Below, in pieces: positions 32,180 through 36,960 of a stretch of 36,960 nucleotides of DNA. The translations under genes were made by a program, and so were the position numbers. Origin of the DNA: Burkholderiales bacterium (lineage in GTDB: Bacteria > Pseudomonadota > Gammaproteobacteria > Burkholderiales > Casimicrobiaceae). The stretch lies in contig JADLBN010000038.1 of assembly GCA_020847675.1 (NCBI GenBank), positions 1 to 36,960 on the forward strand, read 5' to 3'. The notes beneath the pieces are model-generated. The model was not told the DNA's origin, made no database searches, and worked only from the letters and a program-made list of their open reading frames with translations. Positions within the stretch are counted from its first letter, which is position 1. Each line of letters opens with the position of its first letter.

Positions 32180-32906
32180 GGTCCTGCTCGCGCTGGAGGG
32201 CGTCACCGCCGGTTACCTGGGCGACATCGACGTGCTTCGCAACGTCTCGCTCACGGTGCGCGCCGGGCGCATCAGCGGGCTCATCGGACTGAACGGCGCC
32301 GGGAAGTCGACGCTGATGAAGACGCTGTGCGGGTTCCTGCGGCCGAAGACGGGCCGGGTCACGCTCGCCGGACGCGACGTCTCGGGGAAGGCCGCGCACA
32401 CGATGATCGACGACGGGCTGTGGTACATCCCGCAGGAGTCGAGCCTGTTTCCGTACATGACGGTGGCCGAGAACCTGCGGCTCCCGCTCGAGGGCCGGCG
32501 CAGGCAGTTCGGCGCGGTGCTCGAGCAGCGCTACGCGGACACGCTCGAGCGCTTTCCGGTCCTGAAGGAGAAGCTCGCGGCGCAGGCGGGCGACCTCTCG
32601 GGCGGCCAGCAGAAGTCGCTCGAGTTCGCCAAGGCCTACATGGTGCAGCCGAAGGTCTGCCTGATCGACGAACCGAGCATCGGCCTCGCGCCGCGGGTGG
32701 CCGCCGAGGTCTTCCAGTGGATCGACGCGTTCGCGAAGTCCGGCATGGGCATCCTGCTCGTCGACCACAACGTGCGCCGCGTCGTCGCGATGTCCGACCA
32801 CATCTACGTGATGAGCCTGGGCGAGATCACCGCCGAAGGCAGCCCGGAGGACTTCGCCGGCGACCTCCACGCGCAGGTGCGCGAATGGCTGGGAATCAAC
32901 TTCTGA
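32172..32906 (+). CDS. livF: LivF-type ABC ATPase
   Basis: 244-aa ATPase subunit. Walker A is GLNGAGKS (39-46), the Q-loop is IPQESSLFPYMTVAENLRLP, the signature is LSGGQQK, and Walker B is VCLIDEPSIGLAP with switch region LLVDHNVR. The GTG start at 32172 lies inside livG (8-nt overlap). It completes a full five-component Liv-type importer and overlaps the next gene by 22 nt. Confidence 0.93.
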   Translation: MAEVLLALEGVTAGYLGDIDVLRNVSLTVRAGRISGLIGLNGAGKSTLMKTLCGFLRPKTGRVTLAGRDVSGKAAHTMIDDGLWYIPQESSLFPYMTVAENLRLPLEGRRRQFGAVLEQRYADTLERFPVLKEKLAAQAGDLSGGQQKSLEFAKAYMVQPKVCLIDEPSIGLAPRVAAEVFQWIDAFAKSGMGILLVDHNVRRVVAMSDHIYVMSLGEITAEGSPEDFAGDLHAQVREWLGINF

Positions 32907-33403
32907 GCGGCACGCGGAGTCTCCCGCTGCGGCCGATCGCCGCCGTGTCGTTCGCGCCCTACGGCGACCTGGTGACGAGCGCCGGTCGCTCGGGACGAAG
33001 CATCAACGCGGGCACCTCCGTGCGGGTGGAGATGCCCGAGCCCGACGTGCTGGAAGCGGAGGGGCGACCGTCGCTCAGTGTCTTTCGCGCGAGCGCCGCG
33101 CCGTTGCCGCTGGTGCTGCGCGAGTTCGAACGTCACCGGCTCGGCAGCCAGACCTTCCTGCCGCTCTGCGGCACGCCCTATGTCGTGGTGGTGGCGCTGG
33201 GCGAGGCGGCGATCGATCCGGCGACCGTATCGGCGTTTCGGATCGATGGCAACTGCGGCGTGACCTTGCGGCGCGGCGTCTGGCACCACCCGCTGCTCGC
33301 GTTGGCCGACGGCGACTTCGCCGTGCTCGAGCGGCGCGGCGAGGAAGTGGATTGCCAGGTGGTGCCGCTGGGCGCAGGGAGCCGCTGGACCGTGGAGGGA
33401 TGA
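32885..33403 (+). CDS. Ureidoglycolate lyase-like protein (AllA family)
   Basis: 172-aa cupin-like protein matching the ureidoglycolate lyase family as I recall it: RPIAAVSFAPYGDLV near the start, INAGTSVRVEM, then EFERHRLGSQTFLPL, VVVVALGEAA and the metal-site region LRRGVWHHPLLALADGDFAV. AllA releases urea from ureidoglycolate, giving glyoxylate, in allantoin breakdown. ATG 32885 lies within the end of livF (22-nt overlap), so it is translated with the transporter. With the amidase and the Liv importer it suggests ureide or related amide catabolism. No allantoinase or urease gene is in the window, so the substrate could be another ureido acid. Confidence 0.82.
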   Translation: MAGNQLLSGTRSLPLRPIAAVSFAPYGDLVTSAGRSGRSINAGTSVRVEMPEPDVLEAEGRPSLSVFRASAAPLPLVLREFERHRLGSQTFLPLCGTPYVVVVALGEAAIDPATVSAFRIDGNCGVTLRRGVWHHPLLALADGDFAVLERRGEEVDCQVVPLGAGSRWTVEG

Positions 33404-33550
33404 CGGGTCCCGGGTGCCCCGCGCCGGAACGCCCGGACGTGATTGGCCTGCACGATCGAACCGCAAGGACCGGACGTTGAACCTTGCGTTGTCCGCGCCG
33501 GGGCCGTCGTGCGACACTTGCCGTTTCGGCCACCCTCCGGAGAGATACCG

Positions 33551-34564
33551 ATGAAGTCAGTCCGTCTTGTCGCCGGCGCAATCGTCGCCGGCCTCGTCGC
33601 CGCCGCCGCGGCGGGCACCGTCCTCGCGCAGGACATCAAGTTCTTCCGCATCGGCACCGGCGGCACGGCCGGGACTTACTACCCGATCGGCGGTCTGCTC
33701 GCCACGGCGATCTCCAATCCGCCCGGCTCGCGTGCCTGCAAGGACGGCGGCAGCTGCGGCGCGCCGGGCGTGGTCGCCACGGCGGTCGCCTCGAACGGCT
33801 CGGTCGCCAACATCAACGGCATCCAGTCCGGCCAGCTCGAATCGGGCTTCACCCAGTCCGACGTCGCCTACTGGGCCTATACCGGCACCGGCGTGTACGA
33901 AGGCAAGCCCAAGGTCGCCGACCTCCGCCTCATGGCGAACCTCTATCCCGAGACGATCCACCTGGTGGCGCGCAAGGGCGCGAACATCAAGAGCGTCGCG
34001 GACCTGAAGGGCAAGCGCGTGTCGCTCGACGAGCCGGGCTCCGGCACGCTCGTGGACGCGCGGATCATCCTCGGCGCCTTCGGCCTCACCGAGAAGGACA
34101 TCGTGGCCGAGTACCTGAAGCCCAACCAGGCCGGCGACAAGATGAAGGACGGCGGGCTCGACGCCTTCTTCTTCGTGGGCGGCTACCCCACCAGCGCGAT
34201 CGCGGAACTCGCGTCTTCCGGCGCGGGCATCGACCTCGTGCCGGTCACCGGACCGGAGGTCGACAAGATGCGGCAGCAGTACGGCTTCTTCTCGCCCGAC
34301 GTCATCCCCGCCAACACCTACAAGGGGATCGGCGAGGTGAAGACGATCGCCGTCGGCGCGCAGTGGGTCACTTCGGCCAAGCAGTCCGACGCCCTGATCT
34401 ACGAGATCACCAAGGCGCTGTGGAACGACAACTCGCGCAAGCTCATGGACGCGGGACACGCGAAGGGCAAGGCGATCACCAAGGCGACCGCCACCGCCGG
34501 TGCAGGGATCCCGTTCCACCCGGGTGCCGAGAAGTTCTACAAGGAAGCCGGGATGCTCAAGTAG
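33551..34564 (+). CDS. TAXI-type TRAP transporter binding protein
   Basis: 337-aa periplasmic binding protein of the TAXI family. The signal peptide is residues 1-26 (TVLA-Q). FFRIGTGGTAGTYYPIGGLL is the defining N-terminal motif. Further blocks are QSGQLESGFTQSDVAYWAYT, LKGKRVSLDEPGSGTLVDAR and KDGGLDAFFFVGGYPTSAI. GGAGAGA upstream of ATG 33551 supports the start; the longer frame from 33443 is not signal-like. TAXI proteins deliver carboxylates or amino acids such as glutamate to a TRAP permease by sodium- or proton-driven import. The fused permease gene follows after a terminator-like hairpin. Confidence 0.93.
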   Translation: MKSVRLVAGAIVAGLVAAAAAGTVLAQDIKFFRIGTGGTAGTYYPIGGLLATAISNPPGSRACKDGGSCGAPGVVATAVASNGSVANINGIQSGQLESGFTQSDVAYWAYTGTGVYEGKPKVADLRLMANLYPETIHLVARKGANIKSVADLKGKRVSLDEPGSGTLVDARIILGAFGLTEKDIVAEYLKPNQAGDKMKDGGLDAFFFVGGYPTSAIAELASSGAGIDLVPVTGPEVDKMRQQYGFFSPDVIPANTYKGIGEVKTIAVGAQWVTSAKQSDALIYEITKALWNDNSRKLMDAGHAKGKAITKATATAGAGIPFHPGAEKFYKEAGMLK

Positions 34565-34582
34565 CGACGACATCGTCGCGAG

Positions 34583-34620
34583 ACGGGGCCGGTGCGCAAG
34601 TGACCGGCCCCGTTTTCGTT
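34583..34620 (+). terminator. Intrinsic terminator/attenuator inside the TRAP operon
   Basis: ACGGGGCCGGT (34583-34593) and ACCGGCCCCGT (34603-34613) form a perfect 11-bp stem with a 9-nt loop, followed by TTTCGTT. A smaller hairpin, GCGACGA (34564-34570) with TCGTCGC (34573-34579), precedes it. It lies between the binding-protein stop and the permease start, so partial read-through would give more binding protein than permease. Confidence 0.75.
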
Positions 34621-34637
34621 GGAAGACCGGTCGAGAG

Positions 34638-36821
34638 ATGACGCAGATGGCGGAAGTCGAGATCGACAAGACACGAGCGCTCGAGGAGAAGTTCGACCCC
34701 GAGATGCGCTTCCGCCCGGTGTGGCATCCGGCGGCGCTGGTCGTCACCGCGCTGCTCATCGTCCTGTCGAGCTTCCATTACTACACGGCCGGCTTCGGAC
34801 TGCTGCGCGAGGCGACGCACCGCGGCACGCACATGGCGTTCGTGCTTTCGCTCATCTTCCTCGTGTTCCCGCTGCGCAAGGCGATGCTCGAGCACCCGCC
34901 GAAGCCGGGGCTCTTCGCGCCGGGAGGCGTCCCGCTGTACGACTGGCTGTGCGCGCTCCTGATTGCGGTCGCGGCGCTGTACATCCCCTACGTCTTCGAC
35001 GATCTCGCTTTCCGGGTGGGCAACCCCAACACCGCCGACGTGGTGCTGGGGACGCTCCTCGTGGTGCTGCTGATCGAGGCCACGCGGCGGAGCATGGGCT
35101 GGCCGCTGCCGATCATCGCGATCGTCTTCATGGTGTACGCGCTGGGCGGGACCTGGTTCCCCGGCCTACTCAAGCACTCGGGCGCGTCGTGGCCGGCGCT
35201 CGTCAACCACCTCTACCTGACGAGCCAGGGCATCTACGGCATCGCGATCGGCGTGGTGGCGACCTACGTGTTCCACTTCGTGCTGTTCGGCGTGCTGGCA
35301 ACCGCGATCGGCCTCGGCCAGCTCTTCATCGACATCGCGTCGTCGATCGCCGGCCGGTACGCGGGAGGCCCGGCCAAGGTGTCGGTCTTCGCTTCGGCGA
35401 GGTTCGGGATGCTGTCCGGGTCGTCGGTCGCCAACGCGGTGACCGTGGGATCGCTCACGATCCCCGCGATGGTCCGGCTGGGCTATCCGCGCCACTTCGC
35501 GGGCGGGGTGGAGGCGGCGTCCTCCACCGGAGGGCAGATCACGCCGCCGATCATGGGCGCGGCGGCCTTCCTGATGATCGAGTTCCTGAACCTGCCGTAC
35601 TCGACGATCATCGTCGCCGCGATCGTGCCGGCGTTCATGCACTTCTTCGGCGTGTTCATGCAGGTGCACTTCGAGGCGAAGAACAAGGGCCTGCGCGGGC
35701 TCACGAAGGAGGAGCTGCCCGATCTGCCGAAGACGCTCGCTGCCAACTGGCCGACGCTGATCCCGCTCTTCCTGCTCGTGGGCATCATCGTCAACGGCAA
35801 CACGCCGTACCTCGCCGCGTTCACCGGGATCAGCTCGTGCATCCTCGTCGGCCTGTTCACCTCTCGACGCGGGACGACGATGGCGCAGTACGCGGTGCTG
35901 CTCGCGACGCACGCGGTGCTGGTGGGGATCTTCACGCGAGCCTTCGGCGACCACGGCGCGTGGGTCTTCGTCGCGATGGTGATCGCGGTGCCGTTCGTGC
36001 ACCGCGCGCTCGGTCGCGAATCGCGCATCGGCAGCGCGGCGATCCTCGCCGCGTTCGAGCTCGGCGCCAAGTACGCGCTGGCGGTGGGTGCCGCGGCGGC
36101 GACCGTGGGCATCGTGATCGGTGTGGTGACGCTGACCGGCGTCGGCTTCAAGATGTCGTACATCGTCACGTCGGCGGCGCAGTCGATCGCCGCCGGTGTC
36201 GCCTCGTTCATGCCAGCGGGCTGGACCAATATGCAGTCGCTGACCCTCGTGGCCGCGCTCGTGATGACCGGTGTCGTGTGCATCCTGATGGGCTGCGGCA
36301 TTCCGACGACGGCGAACTACATCATCATGGCCACCGTCGCGGCGCCCACGCTCGCGATGCTCGGCGTGCAGCCGATCGTGGCGCACTGCTTCGTCTTCTA
36401 CTACGGCGTCCTCGCCGACATCACGCCGCCGGTGGCGCTGGCAGCGTACGCTGCGGCCGGCATGGCGGGCTCCGATCCGTTCAAGACCGGCAACACCGCG
36501 TTCCGGCTGGGACTCGGCAAGGTGCTCGTTCCGTTCGTGTTCGTGTTCGCGCCCTCGCTCCTCATCATGGTGCAGGGCTTCTCGTGGCAGGAGTTCGTGC
36601 TGGCCTTCGCGGGTTGCATCCTCGGCATCACGGTGCTCGCCGCGGCTCTGTCCAACTACATGGTGACGCGCATGAGGATGTGGGAGCGGCTCCTGTGCGT
36701 GGTCGCTTCGGTGCTCATGATCGCCCCGGAACTCGTGAGCACGCTGGTCGGCGTCGGGCTGATGGCGCCGGTGCTGCTGTCGCAGTTCGCGGCGGGACGG
36801 CGAAGGGCGCCGGAGGCCTGA
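34638..36821 (+). CDS. Fused TRAP transporter permease (DctQ-DctM type)
   Basis: 727-aa inner-membrane protein in which the small and large TRAP membrane subunits are fused, as is usual for TAXI systems. After a charged cytoplasmic start come about four helices (DctQ part, to about 210). A long DctM part follows, with FGMLSGSSVANAVTVGSLTI, GGVEAASSTGGQITPPIMGA, CGIPTTANYIIMATVAAPTL and FYYGVLADITPPVALAAYAA, the two helical-hairpin motifs. The hydrophobic tail near 690-715 ends in a basic stretch. ATG 34638 is used; ATG 34647, with GAGAG better spaced, is equally possible. It imports the ligand captured by the TAXI protein. Confidence 0.93.
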   Translation: MTQMAEVEIDKTRALEEKFDPEMRFRPVWHPAALVVTALLIVLSSFHYYTAGFGLLREATHRGTHMAFVLSLIFLVFPLRKAMLEHPPKPGLFAPGGVPLYDWLCALLIAVAALYIPYVFDDLAFRVGNPNTADVVLGTLLVVLLIEATRRSMGWPLPIIAIVFMVYALGGTWFPGLLKHSGASWPALVNHLYLTSQGIYGIAIGVVATYVFHFVLFGVLATAIGLGQLFIDIASSIAGRYAGGPAKVSVFASARFGMLSGSSVANAVTVGSLTIPAMVRLGYPRHFAGGVEAASSTGGQITPPIMGAAAFLMIEFLNLPYSTIIVAAIVPAFMHFFGVFMQVHFEAKNKGLRGLTKEELPDLPKTLAANWPTLIPLFLLVGIIVNGNTPYLAAFTGISSCILVGLFTSRRGTTMAQYAVLLATHAVLVGIFTRAFGDHGAWVFVAMVIAVPFVHRALGRESRIGSAAILAAFELGAKYALAVGAAAATVGIVIGVVTLTGVGFKMSYIVTSAAQSIAAGVASFMPAGWTNMQSLTLVAALVMTGVVCILMGCGIPTTANYIIMATVAAPTLAMLGVQPIVAHCFVFYYGVLADITPPVALAAYAAAGMAGSDPFKTGNTAFRLGLGKVLVPFVFVFAPSLLIMVQGFSWQEFVLAFAGCILGITVLAAALSNYMVTRMRMWERLLCVVASVLMIAPELVSTLVGVGLMAPVLLSQFAAGRRRAPEA

Positions 36822-36833
36822 TCGGCGGCTCGT

Positions 36834-36960
36834 TCAGGCCGGAGTCCAAAGCGCCGGCAGGCCCCGGATCGCGCGGAACGACCGCGCGAGGCTGCCCGCG
36901 TGCACCATTGCTGCGGCGCGCTCGATGGCGGGAGCGAAGTATCGGTCGTTCTCGAAGCGC
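36834..36960 (-). CDS. 3' end of a gene, possibly aromatic amino-acid ammonia-lyase
   Basis: Partial gene: the last 41 codons before a TGA at 36834-36836, with the rest beyond the window edge. The translated end begins RFENDRYFAPAIERAAAMVH, then AGSLARSFRAIRGLPALW. DRYFAPxIxxA followed by a short helix resembles the C-terminus of histidine/aromatic ammonia-lyases, but this is recalled from little sequence. It converges with the TRAP permease, ending 12 bp past its stop. If it is a lyase, the TRAP system might import its amino-acid substrate. Confidence 0.4.
   Translation of the reverse strand, partial: RFENDRYFAPAIERAAAMVHAGSLARSFRAIRGLPALWTPA

Overview
The window is very GC-rich chromosomal DNA. 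It is packed with genes typical of an aerobic, metabolically versatile betaproteobacterium, most likely Burkholderiales. The main reasons are three orphan Bug/TctC-type periplasmic binding proteins, a Liv-type ABC operon, a TAXI-TRAP transporter, many short-overlap gene junctions and LysR/TetR/GntR local regulators. No rRNA or tRNA gene, insertion sequence, integrase or CRISPR array was seen. The assignment is by gene content only.

Layout. 1-800: a minus-strand terminator and structured stretch, a 94-aa conserved-looking protein and a 39-codon mini-ORF. 833-1504: NrtR-like Nudix regulator. 1577-3573: TetR regulator divergent from a GT1 glycosyltransferase, with a near-perfect 25-bp palindrome between them. 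3874-7044: ornithine-cyclodeaminase-family enzyme, then a Bug protein coupled to a uroporphyrinogen-decarboxylase-superfamily enzyme. 7087-8286: GT87-like membrane glycosyltransferase. 8408-13163: LysR regulator divergent from a Bug - MaoC dehydratase - acyl-CoA ligase module. 13281-14309: zinc alcohol dehydrogenase. 14631-19662: HlyD - RbbA - YhhJ, the equivalent of the E. coli yhiI-rbbA-yhhJ cluster. 19864-20592: phosphoglycolate phosphatase. 20660-22485: GntR/UTRA regulator and its Bug protein.

22951-26515 is a chromate-resistance operon: chrB, chrA, a superoxide dismutase-rhodanese fusion, and a 94-aa protein that looks like a ChrB domain with its middle deleted. Its promoter has near-consensus sigma-70 elements, is overlapped by a dyad, and places the predicted transcript start at the chrB ATG, so chrB mRNA is probably leaderless.

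26561-33403 is one long plus-strand operon: amidase, Liv-type binding protein, two permeases, two ATPases and a ureidoglycolate-lyase-like protein. It suggests uptake and breakdown of an amide or ureide. 33551-36821 is a TAXI binding protein and a fused TRAP permease. In both transport operons a strong hairpin sits exactly between the binding-protein gene and the permease gene. The window ends inside the 3' end of a minus-strand gene that may be an aromatic amino-acid ammonia-lyase.

The strongest leads are the chr operon (leaderless promoter, fusion protein, internally deleted ChrB domain), the amidase/ABC/ureidoglycolate-lyase operon, and the structured region at 100-231.
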